From assembly GCF_000424985.1 (NCBI RefSeq), contig NZ_AUKX01000021.1, positions 1 through 64,000 on the forward strand: a stretch of 64,000 nucleotides of DNA, given 5' to 3'. This DNA comes from Arenibacter latericius DSM 15913 (GTDB lineage: Bacteria > Bacteroidota > Bacteroidia > Flavobacteriales > Flavobacteriaceae). Made by a program: the position numbers and the translations under genes. Under the pieces are notes generated by a model. That model was not told the DNA's origin. It saw only the letters and a list, made by a program, of their open reading frames with translations, and searched no databases. Positions 26,134 to 35,202 of the stretch are shown piece after piece. Within the stretch, counting starts at the first letter, position 1. The number at the start of each line of letters is the position of its first letter.

Positions 26134-26146
26134 GGGCTATTGATAG

Positions 26147-27205
26147 TTATACTTTGTACACCATGGCGTTTATATTCATTCCAGCGCCAACGCTTGCAAA
26201 GATAACAACATCTCCCTTGGAAATAGATTGGTTTTCCACTTTTCCTTTTCTCACCATATCATATAAGGTGGGAATGGTAGCAACAGAACTATTTCCTAAT
26301 TTCGCTATATTCATAGGCATAATACCCTCTGGCATTTCTAGATTGAATTGCTTGTAGAAACGTTTAATTATAGCTTCATCCATTTTCTCGTTTGCTTGGT
26401 GAATAAATATCTTTTTCACCTCGGATATATCTACTCCGCTCTCATCTAAGCATTCTTTTATAGCTTTAGGTACATTGATGACTGCAAACTCATAGATTTT
26501 TCTGCCATACATTTTAATATATCTATGATCCTCTTCAACATCCTTGGAGTAAGTTTCACCAAAGAATAGGAAATAGGCTTCCCCATTAGCATAGGTAGCG
26601 CTATTATGGGCTAATATTTGGCCGCTATCCTCTTTAGCTTCTATTATAGTTGCTCCAGCTCCGTCCGAATAGATCATAGAGTCACGGTCATGCTTATCCA
26701 CAACTCTAGAGAGTGTTTCTGCACCAACAACTAAACATTTCTTAGCGATGCCGCTTTTTATAAATGCATTAGCTTGTATTACTCCTTCTAACCAGCCTGG
26801 GCACCCAAACATTAAATCGTATGCCACGCACTTAGGGTTCTTTATTTTTAATTGGTGCTTAACCCTAGTTGCTAGACTAGGTAAGGAATCCCCTTGTCGT
26901 TTGCCTTCAGAAACATCACCAAAGTTATGGGCGAATATAATGTAATCTAATTCTTCCTTGTCAATACCTGCATCAGCGATAGCCTTTTCTGAGGCATAGA
27001 AGGCCATATTAGAAGTGTTTATGTCCTTTGTTGCATAACGGCGCTCCTCAATACCTGTAATACTCTTGAATTTTTGGATGATTACCTCATTGGGATGATT
27101 AAATGGGGTTCCATCATTGTTTAAAAATTCGTGTTCTAGAAAATCTGAGTTTTTAGTAATCTCGGATGGGATGTAAGAGCCAGTTCCTGTAATAGCAATT
27201 TTCAT
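26147..27205 (-). CDS. 3-oxoacyl-ACP synthase III (KAS III)-like protein
   Basis: 352 aa thiolase-fold enzyme of the FabH class, condensing an acyl-CoA or similar with malonyl-ACP. Catalytic triad: Cys in MFGCPGWLEG, His in FIHQANEKM, Asn in KLGNSSVATIPTLY. GDVVIFASVGAGMNINAMVY forms the C-terminal end. The Cys context (GCPGW) and the split N-terminal region differ from the housekeeping FabH (typically ACSG), so a specialised role is likely. First gene in the cluster with a methyltransferase and a GT2. Confidence 0.85.
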   Translation of the reverse strand: MKIAITGTGSYIPSEITKNSDFLEHEFLNNDGTPFNHPNEVIIQKFKSITGIEERRYATKDINTSNMAFYASEKAIADAGIDKEELDYIIFAHNFGDVSEGKRQGDSLPSLATRVKHQLKIKNPKCVAYDLMFGCPGWLEGVIQANAFIKSGIAKKCLVVGAETLSRVVDKHDRDSMIYSDGAGATIIEAKEDSGQILAHNSATYANGEAYFLFFGETYSKDVEEDHRYIKMYGRKIYEFAVINVPKAIKECLDESGVDISEVKKIFIHQANEKMDEAIIKRFYKQFNLEMPEGIMPMNIAKLGNSSVATIPTLYDMVRKGKVENQSISKGDVVIFASVGAGMNINAMVYKV

Positions 27206-27314
27206 AATAGGGTACTGATTTTAGTATAAATATAGGATAATGGATTATATTTTTTCTCAGTATAAGAAATTGATACGATGTTCAATCGATAGCTTCCTAT
27301 AGCTGATAAAAGAA

Positions 27315-27346
27315 AACAGCCTTTCAAATAAATCTGAAGGGCTGTT
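27315..27346 (-). terminator. gcvP terminator
   Basis: Stem AACAGCCTTTCA with TGAAGGGCTGTT (one G-T pair) and an 8-nt loop; T-rich on the minus strand after the stem (TTTTCTTTT). About 24 bp after the gcvP stop. Confidence 0.7.
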
Positions 27347-27369
27347 AACTTGTTGATTTACAGTATAAT

Positions 27370-30219
27370 CTATGCTTCCATATAGGCCTCTATAGGAGCG
27401 CAAGTACAGATCAAATTACGATCTCCATAGGCTTCGTCTACACGTCTAACGGATGGCCAAAACTTATTTTCCATGATATAAGGTAAAGGGAAAGCCGCTT
27501 TTTCTCTACTATAAGGAAATTCCCAGTTATCGGAAGTAATCATTTCCAAGGTATGTGGGGAATTCTTAAGTGGATTGTTATTGTCTTCTGGCGATGCCTC
27601 TTCTATTTCCTCTCTAATGGATAGCATGGCATTACAAAAACGATCTAGTTCTGCTAAGCTTTCACTCTCTGTTGGTTCTATCATTAATGTTCCTGCTACA
27701 GGGAAGGAGACAGTTGGAGCATGAAAACCATAGTCCATTAATCTCTTAGCGATATCAGATACCTCAATACCTTTTTCTTTAAACGGGCGGCAGTCAATAA
27801 TCATTTCATGGGCTGCTCTTCCTTTTTCTCCTGTATAGAGCACATCGAACTTACCGCTTAGTGTATTTTTAATGTAATTAGCATTTAAAATGGCGGTCTT
27901 CGTAGATTGTGTAAGTCCGCTTTCTCCTAACATTTTAATATATCCATAAGAAATTAGGCATACTAAAGAGCTACCCCATGGAGCAGCTGAAATGGCTGTA
28001 ATAGCCTTTTCTCCTCCAGTTTTAATTACTGGGTTGCCAGGTAAAAAGGGAACCAATTGCTCTGCTACACAAATAGGTCCTACTCCAGGTCCACCTCCCC
28101 CGTGAGGGATAGCGAAAGTTTTGTGCAAGTTTAAGTGACAAACATCAGCGCCAATTGTTGCTGGGTTGGTAAGTCCTACTTGGGCATTCATGTTAGCACC
28201 GTCCATATACACCTGTCCGCCGTTATCATGGATTAATTTGGTGATTTCTTTTATAGACGATTCAAATACTCCGTGGGTAGAAGGATAGGTTACCATTAAT
28301 GCGGCAAGATTGTCTTTGTGTAAAACGGCTTTTTCGGCCAAATCGTTTACATCAATATTACCGTTATCATCGGTTTTAGTAACTACCACTTTCATTCCTG
28401 CCATTACTGCTGAAGCTGGATTGGTACCATGTGCAGAAGCAGGGATTAAGCATATGTTTCTATGTCCTTCTCCTCTAGACTCGTGATAGGCTCTTATAAC
28501 CATTAATCCAGCGTACTCTCCTTGTGCTCCAGAGTTAGGTTGCAAGGAAGTGCCAGCAAAACCTGTAATTATATTAAGGTCCTTTTCTAATTCTTTTAGA
28601 ACTGTTTGGTATCCTTCAGCCTGATCTATAGGTGCAAAGGGATGAATATTACCCCAACGAGCCATGCTTATAGGGAGCATTTCTGATGCAGCATTCAACT
28701 TCATAGTACAAGATCCTAAGGAAATCATAGAATGGTTTAATGCCAAATCTTTTCTTTCCAATCTTTTAATATATCGCATCAACTCAGTTTCGGAATGATA
28801 GGAGTTAAAGACCTCATTTTCCAAAAATGGAGAGGTTCTCCTTACGTCAGGGTTTATGGCCAATTCGCCATCTAACTCCTTTATAGTAATGGTATCCTTG
28901 CCTAATGCTTCCGCGAAAATATTGGCTATTGTCTGAAGATCCTTTAAGGTAGTCGCTTCGTTTAACGAAATTCCTATGGTGCTGTCGTCAATGTAAAGGA
29001 AATTTACCTCTTTCCTTTCTGCTATAGTTTTAACTTTTACTGCATCTGCCTTTACTGTCAAGGTGTCAAAGTAAGAGGAGTTTATTTGTTTAACTCCTAG
29101 CTTTTCTAAGCTTTTGGCTAAAGTAGTTGCTGAGGTATGTACTTTATTAGCTATGTACTCTAATCCTTTTGGACCGTGATATACAGCATACATTCCAGCC
29201 ATAACTGCCAATAGTACCTGCGCAGTACAGATATTAGAAGTTGCTCTGTCTCTTTTTATGTGTTGCTCCCTTGTTTGTAGTGCCATTCGAAGAGCTGGTT
29301 TGCCATCTCTATCTTTAGTTACGCCAATAATTCTACCAGGGATACTTCTTTTATATTCTTCTTTGGTTGCAAAATATGCAGCGTGAGGTCCGCCATATCC
29401 CAATGGGATACCAAATCGTTGAGTAGTACCTACTACCACATCGGCGCCAAACTCACCCGGAGGGGTTAGCATTACTAGGCTTAAAATATCAGCTGCTACT
29501 GCAAGTTTAATATCTTTTTCTGCGGCTTTAGCAGCAAATGAAGAGAAATCGTGTACTTGTCCGTTCTTACCTGGATATTGAAGAAGAACCCCGTAGAAGT
29601 CGTCACTGAAATCAAAATTCTCATGATTGCCTACCACTAGCTCAATATCTAATGGTGCCGATCTTGTTTTTAGTAAGGAAAGCGTTTGCGGTAAAATTTC
29701 TTCAGAAACGAAAAACTTAAGCGCCTTACTTTTCTTTTTAGCTCTAGAGCGTACTTCAAAAAGCATAGTCATGGCTTCCGCTGCGGCAGTACTTTCATCT
29801 AGAAGAGAGGCGTTGGCGAGTTCCATACCTGTTAAGTCTACTAACATGGTTTGGAAATTTAACAAAGCCTCTAAACGTCCTTGGGCAATTTCTGCCTGAT
29901 ATGGAGTATAGGCGGTATACCACCCTGGGTTTTCAAGAATGTTTCTCTTGATAACAGAAGGGGTGAAGGCCTCGTGGTACCCAAGTCCAATGTAGGACTT
30001 AAATACTTTGTTTTTTTCGGAAAGATCCTGAATATGGGATAGGTATTCGTTTTCGCTCATAGGCGGATCTAGAACCAGAGGTTGCTTTAGCCTGATATCC
30101 TCGGGGATAGTCTCTGCAATCAACTCGTCTAAGGTTGCAACTTTAATGGTTTCCAACATTTGTTGAAGATCTTTTTCTCCGACGCCTATGTGACGTAGGG
30201 CAAATACATCTGTCCTCAT
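27370..30219 (-). CDS. gcvP: Glycine dehydrogenase (decarboxylating), P-protein of the glycine cleavage system
   Basis: PLP enzyme that decarboxylates glycine and loads the aminomethyl group on H-protein. 949 aa, the fused single-chain form (N and C halves). MRTDVFALRHIG is taken as start because the -7 box at 30260-30253 excludes an in-frame ATG at 30255. N-half: SYIGLGYHEAFTPSVI, NPGWYTAYTPYQAEIAQGRL, GYGGPHAAYFA. C-half: SLGSCTMKLNAASEM and PLP-lysine region HLNLHKTFAIPHGGGGPGVG. gcvH, gcvT and lpd are not nearby. Confidence 0.95.
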   Translation of the reverse strand: MRTDVFALRHIGVGEKDLQQMLETIKVATLDELIAETIPEDIRLKQPLVLDPPMSENEYLSHIQDLSEKNKVFKSYIGLGYHEAFTPSVIKRNILENPGWYTAYTPYQAEIAQGRLEALLNFQTMLVDLTGMELANASLLDESTAAAEAMTMLFEVRSRAKKKSKALKFFVSEEILPQTLSLLKTRSAPLDIELVVGNHENFDFSDDFYGVLLQYPGKNGQVHDFSSFAAKAAEKDIKLAVAADILSLVMLTPPGEFGADVVVGTTQRFGIPLGYGGPHAAYFATKEEYKRSIPGRIIGVTKDRDGKPALRMALQTREQHIKRDRATSNICTAQVLLAVMAGMYAVYHGPKGLEYIANKVHTSATTLAKSLEKLGVKQINSSYFDTLTVKADAVKVKTIAERKEVNFLYIDDSTIGISLNEATTLKDLQTIANIFAEALGKDTITIKELDGELAINPDVRRTSPFLENEVFNSYHSETELMRYIKRLERKDLALNHSMISLGSCTMKLNAASEMLPISMARWGNIHPFAPIDQAEGYQTVLKELEKDLNIITGFAGTSLQPNSGAQGEYAGLMVIRAYHESRGEGHRNICLIPASAHGTNPASAVMAGMKVVVTKTDDNGNIDVNDLAEKAVLHKDNLAALMVTYPSTHGVFESSIKEITKLIHDNGGQVYMDGANMNAQVGLTNPATIGADVCHLNLHKTFAIPHGGGGPGVGPICVAEQLVPFLPGNPVIKTGGEKAITAISAAPWGSSLVCLISYGYIKMLGESGLTQSTKTAILNANYIKNTLSGKFDVLYTGEKGRAAHEMIIDCRPFKEKGIEVSDIAKRLMDYGFHAPTVSFPVAGTLMIEPTESESLAELDRFCNAMLSIREEIEEASPEDNNNPLKNSPHTLEMITSDNWEFPYSREKAAFPLPYIMENKFWPSVRRVDEAYGDRNLICTCAPIEAYMEA

Positions 30220-30252
30220 AATTTGATTTTTTTTATCTGAAATAATGGTCTG

Positions 30253-30260
30253 CAAAAGTA
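30253..30260 (-). promoter_or_regulatory. Promoter -7 box (TACTTTTG) of gcvP
   Basis: Exact TAnnTTTG on the minus strand, 33 bp before ATG 30219. It overlaps an upstream in-frame ATG, deciding the start. Confidence 0.5.
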
Positions 30261-30357
30261 CTCATTATTTATAATTATTTTGTACGTTTAATAAGGTTCA
30301 CTGTTAAAGTTCTTAACCGATAATCCAACTTGTAAACAGTTTGCTACACAATTACCT

Positions 30358-31194
30358 ATGTACTACCTAAAACGCCTGTTCGATTTTTATCTGGATTCTA
30401 GTATTCATACAGCATTGGCGGTATTTGCGTTAATAGAAGTGACAGGTATTTTTTTTGGTATTAACAGAGATCATAACTTCTCTTACTTAGTATTCTTTGG
30501 TACTATAGTCTGTTACAATTTTGTAAAATACGGAGTAGAGGCAAGAAAATATATTTTGGTATCTAGTACCTATCAAAGGTATATACAAATCGTTAGTTTT
30601 TTGGCGGGAGCCATTGCCTTGTACCATGCATTCTATATTACTTTAAATGTTTGGATGGGGATTGGTCTTTTATTATTGTTAACCTGTTTGTATGCGATTC
30701 CTATGCTCCCCCGGGCAAAAAACCTAAGGAGTTTGGGTGGACTCAAAATATTTGTGGTGGCACTAGTTTGGGCAGGTGTAACGGTTGTTTTACCGGCAAT
30801 TTCTGAAAAGTTACCTGTAGATTGGAATGTAGTTATTGAAGGGGTTCAGCGATTTATTTTAGTACTAGTCTTAATGATCCCTTTTGAAATTAGGGATTTA
30901 AAGTATGATAACCGAGATCTTAGAACGTTGCCGCAGCGCTTTGGTTTTATAAATACCAAATTAATGGGAGCTCTTGGTGCTTTGCTATTCTTCTTGGGTA
31001 CTTTTTTTAAAGAGAATGTTGCTTATTTGGAGCTTTTGGGCAAGGGGATAATGTTGCTTTTGCTGTGGGTTATGATTTATAGAACAAAGAAAATGCAATC
31101 TAAATATTTTGCTTCTTTTTGGGTAGAGGGAATCCCAGTGTTATGGTGGCTTTTGTTGCTAATGCTACAGCAAAAATCATTGCCTTTCAGCTAA
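30358..31194 (+). CDS. UbiA-like prenyltransferase-family membrane protein, divergent
   Basis: 278 aa with eight or so membrane helices. The second UbiA-type acidic motif is recognisable at EIRDLKYDNRDLRTLPQRFG (DxxxDxxD followed by TLPxRFG). The first motif (NxxxDxxxD) is replaced by NFVKYGVEAR without the aspartates, so normal magnesium-prenyl-diphosphate chemistry is doubtful. LTCLYAIPMLPRAKNLRSLG resembles the loop linking helices 4 and 5. Monocistronic, divergent from gcvP, its 3' end overlapping the convergent anti-sigma-like gene by 18 bp. Function not assigned. Confidence 0.7.
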   Translation: MYYLKRLFDFYLDSSIHTALAVFALIEVTGIFFGINRDHNFSYLVFFGTIVCYNFVKYGVEARKYILVSSTYQRYIQIVSFLAGAIALYHAFYITLNVWMGIGLLLLLTCLYAIPMLPRAKNLRSLGGLKIFVVALVWAGVTVVLPAISEKLPVDWNVVIEGVQRFILVLVLMIPFEIRDLKYDNRDLRTLPQRFGFINTKLMGALGALLFFLGTFFKENVAYLELLGKGIMLLLLWVMIYRTKKMQSKYFASFWVEGIPVLWWLLLLMLQQKSLPFS

Positions 31195-31404
31195 TATTCT
31201 CTTCATTTTTTCCTTCTCTTCAACTGGAAGGGTTTTTAAATTCGCCTGGTCGCAGAGAGAAGTGAACTTGCTATTCTTTTTTACAAAGCCTTTGCAAGTG
31301 CGACATAAGATTAAGTGAAGGCGAATCTGAAATTTTTCTAAAAATGTGGCTTCTTTGTACTGGATCTTTGTGCATATAATTTCAGCCTTTTTGCAATTCC
31401 TCAT
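31177..31404 (-). CDS. Small zinc-type anti-sigma factor candidate
   Basis: 75 aa from ATG 31404, which overlaps the stop of the upstream sigma-factor gene (ATGA), so translation is coupled. It contains RLHLILCRTCKGF, an HxxxCxxC arrangement like the zinc-binding anti-sigma (ZAS) motif, and a Lys/Glu-rich C-terminal tail. No membrane span, so it would act in the cytoplasm. Its place directly after an ECF sigma gene supports an anti-sigma role. Signal sensed is unknown. Confidence 0.7.
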   Translation of the reverse strand: MRNCKKAEIICTKIQYKEATFLEKFQIRLHLILCRTCKGFVKKNSKFTSLCDQANLKTLPVEEKEKMKRILAERQ

Positions 31405-31961
31405 ATTTTGAACCAATTAGTGTTTAGGCAATCCATGAGGACGGTCCTTGCCCTATGTATGATTACCCAAAGATTAGACGGATTTATATTTAGCTCCTTA
31501 CATACCTCTTCAGTACTTAAGCCATTTATTGTTTTTAAAGTAAAAGCTAAAGCCTGTTTCTTAGGGAGCTTGTTAATGCACTCATGAATGGCTAGGCCTA
31601 ACTCCTTATTCTCTATTTCGCTATTTTCTAAAAGGCTATCTGGGTCTGCTACTTGTTGCTCCATAAAATCTCCCTCGTTCTCCGAATCCCTATTTTGTGT
31701 GATACGGACCATAGCCTTTGCCTTTTGAGAGTTTATCTTGCGATAGTGGTCTATTACCTTTCTTTTTAGGATGGAGATAAGCCAAGTACGTTCTGCAGCC
31801 TCCCCTTTAAAGTTTTTAGCCGATTTTAATCCGGCGAAGAAAGTCTCTTGAACTAAATCTTTGGCTATCTCCGCATCGTTAACTCGGGTTACCGCATAGT
31901 TAAATAGATAGTCTGAATAACGATCTACCCAAGTGTCCGGATTTAATATTTGCTTAGTCAT
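31401..31961 (-). CDS. ECF-type RNA polymerase sigma factor
   Basis: 186 aa, two-domain extracytoplasmic-function sigma factor. Region 2: YLFNYAVTRVNDAEIAKDLVQETFFAGL and RTWLISILKRKVIDHYRK. Region 4: CINKLPKKQALAFTLKTI and LSTEEVCKELNINPSNLWVIIHRARTVL. Regions 1.1 and 3 are missing, as expected. It lies upstream of and coupled with the small ZAS-like gene. A TACTTTTG box sits 14 bp before the ATG, leaving a very short leader. Confidence 0.9.
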   Translation of the reverse strand: MTKQILNPDTWVDRYSDYLFNYAVTRVNDAEIAKDLVQETFFAGLKSAKNFKGEAAERTWLISILKRKVIDHYRKINSQKAKAMVRITQNRDSENEGDFMEQQVADPDSLLENSEIENKELGLAIHECINKLPKKQALAFTLKTINGLSTEEVCKELNINPSNLWVIIHRARTVLMDCLNTNWFKI

Positions 31962-31974
31962 ACGCTTTGTAAGT

Positions 31975-31982
31975 CAAAAGTA
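31975..31982 (-). promoter_or_regulatory. Promoter -7 box (TACTTTTG) of the ECF sigma gene
   Basis: Exact match on the minus strand, 13 nt from the ATG at 31961, implying a leader of only about 8 nt. It overlaps the region of the divergent rhodanese promoter. Confidence 0.45.
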
Positions 31983-31983
31983 A

Positions 31984-32015
31984 TTGATTTTTTTGACTGG
32001 GATTGCTTAATTTTG
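31984..32015 (+). promoter_or_regulatory. Rhodanese-gene promoter (TTG-N21-TAATTTTG)
   Basis: TTG at 31984-31986 and the exact -7 box TAATTTTG at 32008-32015 with 21-bp spacing, within the 17-23 bp range known for Flavobacterium promoters. The best complete promoter in the window. Start expected near 32021, leader ~12 nt. Confidence 0.6.
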
Positions 32016-32032
32016 GATTCAAACCAATTGTT

Positions 32033-32416
32033 ATGAAATTATCGCTTTATTGTTTACTATTATTTTTGCCGTTTATAGCAAGTTGTCAGCAAGAGGTAAG
32101 TGGGGATTTGCCTATTTCTGAATTCGATCAAAAGTTGCTTAAAAATGCCATCTTGGTTGATGTGAGAACTCCAGAGGAATATAAAAATGGATATATTAAA
32201 AATGCTAAAAACATAAATTGGTTTGATGCAGATTTTGCAGAAAGGTTTCGTGATGTAGATAAAAATCAAACTATATACTTGTACTGTAAAGTTGGAGGGC
32301 GAAGCAGTAAAGCTCAAAAAAAGTTACAGGAGATGGGATATAAGAAGGTGGTGAATCTCTCTGGAGGTTATGATGCTTATAAAGGGGAAGTAATAAAAAA
32401 CCCAGATCCAAAATAA
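32033..32416 (+). CDS. Rhodanese-domain lipoprotein
   Basis: 127 aa. Signal peptide MKLSLYCLLLFLPFIASC with lipobox Cys18, so it acts in the periplasm. One rhodanese domain: VDVRTPEEYKNGYIKNAKNI, active-site Cys in YLYCKVGGRSSKA, and NLSGGYDAYKG at the end. Such domains carry sulfur as a persulfide; physiological donor and acceptor are unknown. ATG 32033 is chosen because the promoter -7 box (32008-32015) rules out a longer frame. Divergent from the ECF sigma gene. Confidence 0.88.
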   Translation: MKLSLYCLLLFLPFIASCQQEVSGDLPISEFDQKLLKNAILVDVRTPEEYKNGYIKNAKNINWFDADFAERFRDVDKNQTIYLYCKVGGRSSKAQKKLQEMGYKKVVNLSGGYDAYKGEVIKNPDPK

Positions 32417-32467
32417 AATAAGTTTATTACGAATCTGGGTGTTATTAGTCTATTTGTTAGGTTGACG

Positions 32468-34492
32468 CTAATTTTTTAAAAGTCCAGCACGCTCTAATAA
32501 TGGTTCTAATTTAGGTTCTCTGCCTCTAAATCTTTTATACAGTTCCATAGGATTTTCCGTGCCGCCTTGAGAAAGGATGTGACTCTTAAATTTATCGGCT
32601 ATATCCTTATTGAAAATGCCATTCTCTTTAAAATAAGCGAAAGCATCTGCATCTAAAACTTCAGCCCATTTATAGCTGTAATACCCAGAAGAGTATCCAC
32701 CTTGAAAGATATGTGAAAACGAAGTACTCATACAGGTCTGTGCTACATCTGGGAAAAGGTCTGTTTCTTTAAACGCCTTTTGCTCCTGAGCTTTTACATC
32801 AGTGATCCCAGAGGGGTCTACTGAGTGCCAAGACATGTCTAGGATGCCAAAGCTCAGCTGGCGTAAGGTAGCCATGCCTTCTAAGAAAGTAGCCGACTCT
32901 TTTATTTTTGTGATATATTCCATTGGGATGGGTTCACCGGTCTCATAATGGGTGGCAAAAAGTTCCAATGCCTCTTTTTCATAACACCAATTCTCCATAA
33001 CCTGACTCGGTAATTCTACAAAATCCCAGTATACAGATGTTCCAGAAAGCCCTGGGTAAACGGTATTAGCCAGCATTCCGTGTAAACCATGACCAAATTC
33101 ATGGAATAAGGTGGTAACCTCATTAAATGTTAATAGGGAGGGTTTAGAAGCCGTTGGCTTGGTGAAATTACAGACATTAGAGATGTGTGGACGCACATTT
33201 TTCTCGTTGCGTACATATTGTGGTTTGTAGGAGGTCATCCAAGCCCCGCCTCTTTTCCCTGATCTCGGGTGGAAATCGGCATAAAACAAGGAAATGAAAT
33301 TACTATCCTCGTCATAAACGCGGTAGGTTTTTACATCTGCATGGTATTTTTCAATATCAAATACTTCTTCAAAACGTAAGCCAAATAATTTTTCGGCTAT
33401 CTTAAAAACACCAGCGATTACATTCTCTAGTTTAAAATAAGGCTTTAGCTTTTCATCGTCTAGATCAAAAAGCTTTTGCTTTAATTTTTCGGAATAGTAG
33501 GCGCTATCCCATTTCTCTAATCGGTCTATATTGTCTAATTCTTTTGCAAATTCCTCCAATTGCTTATACTCCCTTTCGGCAGCTGGCTTAGCCATAGATA
33601 ATAAGTTGTTTAGAAATTCCTCTACTTTTTCAGGGGTTTCTGCCATACGTTCTTCCAAAACGTAGTGAGCATGAGATTTGTACCCTAATAGCTTAGCTCT
33701 TTCATACCTTAGCCTGGTGATGTTTAGGATATTATCTTGGTTGTCTAACTCATCCTTATGAAAGCCCTTGCTGCCAAAAGCAATGGAGAGTTGTTTTCGC
33801 AAATTCCTATTAGAGGCATATTTCATAAAAGGAATATAACTTGGATAATCTAAGGTGATTAACCAGCCACTCTTGCCTTTAGATTTTGCTAAGTCTGCAG
33901 CAGCTTCTTTTTCTCCTTCTGGGAGTCCGTTTAAGTCGGGCTCTTCAGTAAGATGCATTTCGTATTTATTGGTCTCTGCTAACACATTCTGACCAAATTG
34001 TAATGTCAGCTTGGAGAGTTCGGCATCGATTTCACGTAACCGCTTCTTTTTTTCTTCTGGTAGATTTGCTCCGTTCCTACTAAACCCCTTGTATTTTTTA
34101 TCTAATAAGGTTTGTTCTTCGGGGGTAAGATGCAATTGGTCCTTTTGGTCATATACTGCCTTAACCCTCTTAAATAAACTTTCGTTTAAGATTATATCAT
34201 TGCTGAATTCCGATAATAATGGGGAAACCTCTTGAGCAATTTTTTGAATCTCGTCGTTGGTTTCTGCTGAATTGAGGTTGAAAAAAACACTGGTAACCCT
34301 ATCTAATTGTTCTCCGGAAAAATCCAGAGCTGCAATGGTATTTTTAAATGTAGGCTTATCAACAGATTGTGCAATGGCATCAATCTCTTTTCTAGCCTCC
34401 TCTATAGCCTGTAAAATAGCAGGTTTAAAATGTTCGTTTTTAATTTTAGAAAAAGGTGCCGTATCAAATGGAGCTAATAATGGATTGTTCAT
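32468..34492 (-). CDS. M3-family metallopeptidase (oligopeptidase A / Dcp type)
   Basis: 674 aa zinc peptidase cleaving short peptides. Catalytic HEFGHGLHGM (LFHEFGHG: HExxH) with the third ligand Glu in YWDFVELPSQVMENW. SGKRGGAWMTSY and QGGYSSGYYSYKWAEVLDADAF are M3 signatures. No signal peptide, so it acts on cytosolic peptides. Whether it is an oligopeptidase A or a dipeptidyl carboxypeptidase (dcp) is not settled by motifs alone. Monocistronic. Confidence 0.92.
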   Translation of the reverse strand: MNNPLLAPFDTAPFSKIKNEHFKPAILQAIEEARKEIDAIAQSVDKPTFKNTIAALDFSGEQLDRVTSVFFNLNSAETNDEIQKIAQEVSPLLSEFSNDIILNESLFKRVKAVYDQKDQLHLTPEEQTLLDKKYKGFSRNGANLPEEKKKRLREIDAELSKLTLQFGQNVLAETNKYEMHLTEEPDLNGLPEGEKEAAADLAKSKGKSGWLITLDYPSYIPFMKYASNRNLRKQLSIAFGSKGFHKDELDNQDNILNITRLRYERAKLLGYKSHAHYVLEERMAETPEKVEEFLNNLLSMAKPAAEREYKQLEEFAKELDNIDRLEKWDSAYYSEKLKQKLFDLDDEKLKPYFKLENVIAGVFKIAEKLFGLRFEEVFDIEKYHADVKTYRVYDEDSNFISLFYADFHPRSGKRGGAWMTSYKPQYVRNEKNVRPHISNVCNFTKPTASKPSLLTFNEVTTLFHEFGHGLHGMLANTVYPGLSGTSVYWDFVELPSQVMENWCYEKEALELFATHYETGEPIPMEYITKIKESATFLEGMATLRQLSFGILDMSWHSVDPSGITDVKAQEQKAFKETDLFPDVAQTCMSTSFSHIFQGGYSSGYYSYKWAEVLDADAFAYFKENGIFNKDIADKFKSHILSQGGTENPMELYKRFRGREPKLEPLLERAGLLKN

Positions 34493-34682
34493 ATGATATG
34501 AAATTTCATTTTTGAAGTTTAAAAAAAATGGCTGCCTGTAATTTTTGTTGAGCTGATACAGGAAACCATAGTAGTCTCCAAGGTTTTTGGGAGACGTTTG
34601 GTATAAATTAGAACAGCTGTTTGCTTAGGGGTGTCCTATAGTTTTTGTGAAATACTAACAATGTCAAATTACAATATTCCTT

Positions 34683-35174
34683 TTATTTCTTTTCGTTTAC
34701 TGCTTTTGCCCCTTCAATTACTTTTTGCTTAAGACCTTCCTTGTATAAGATGATTTTGTCTAATACGCATTTATCAGAAGCCCCAATAATTTGTGCTGCC
34801 AATATTCCAGCATTTTTGGCTCCGTTAAGCGCAACGGTAGCAACTGGTACCCCGCCAGGCATTTGAAGAATAGAGAGTACAGAATCCCATCCGTCTATAG
34901 AATTGCTGCTTTTTACAGGTACGCCAATTACTGGTAAAGGAGACATAGAAGCAACCATTCCTGGTAAGTGAGCGGCCCCACCTGCACCTGCAATGATTAC
35001 AGAGTATCCTTTTGTATGGGCATTTTTACTAAAATCGAATAATTTCTCAGGGGTGCGATGGGCAGATACGATATCTACATCTACCTCAATGTCAAATCCC
35101 TTTAATATGTCTATGGCTTCCTGCATTACGGGGAGGTCGCTTGTACTTCCCATAACTACTGCTACTTTACTCAT
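34683..35174 (-). CDS. purE: N5-carboxyaminoimidazole ribonucleotide mutase
   Basis: Purine synthesis: isomerises N5-CAIR to CAIR. 163 aa, class I PurE. VAVVMGSTSDLPVMQEA and SAHRTPEKL at the N-terminal side, VIIAGAGGAAHLPGMVASM and VIGVPVKSSN with GWDSVLSILQMPGGVPVATV. All are signature segments. Follows purK by 28 bp on the same strand. Confidence 0.95.
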   Translation of the reverse strand: MSKVAVVMGSTSDLPVMQEAIDILKGFDIEVDVDIVSAHRTPEKLFDFSKNAHTKGYSVIIAGAGGAAHLPGMVASMSPLPVIGVPVKSSNSIDGWDSVLSILQMPGGVPVATVALNGAKNAGILAAQIIGASDKCVLDKIILYKEGLKQKVIEGAKAVNEKK

Positions 35175-35202
35175 AATATTGAATATTTCTTAATTGCCAC
35201 TA

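Noticed and set aside
32400-32440. Possible terminator ACCCAGAT...ATCTGGGT after the rhodanese gene
   Set aside because: Stem of only 8 bp with a 25-nt loop and no T-run; too weak to call.
34574-34595. Short GTCTCC/GGAGAC hairpin near purE and the M3 peptidase gene
   Set aside because: Six base pairs, no T-run, position not tied to a gene end.
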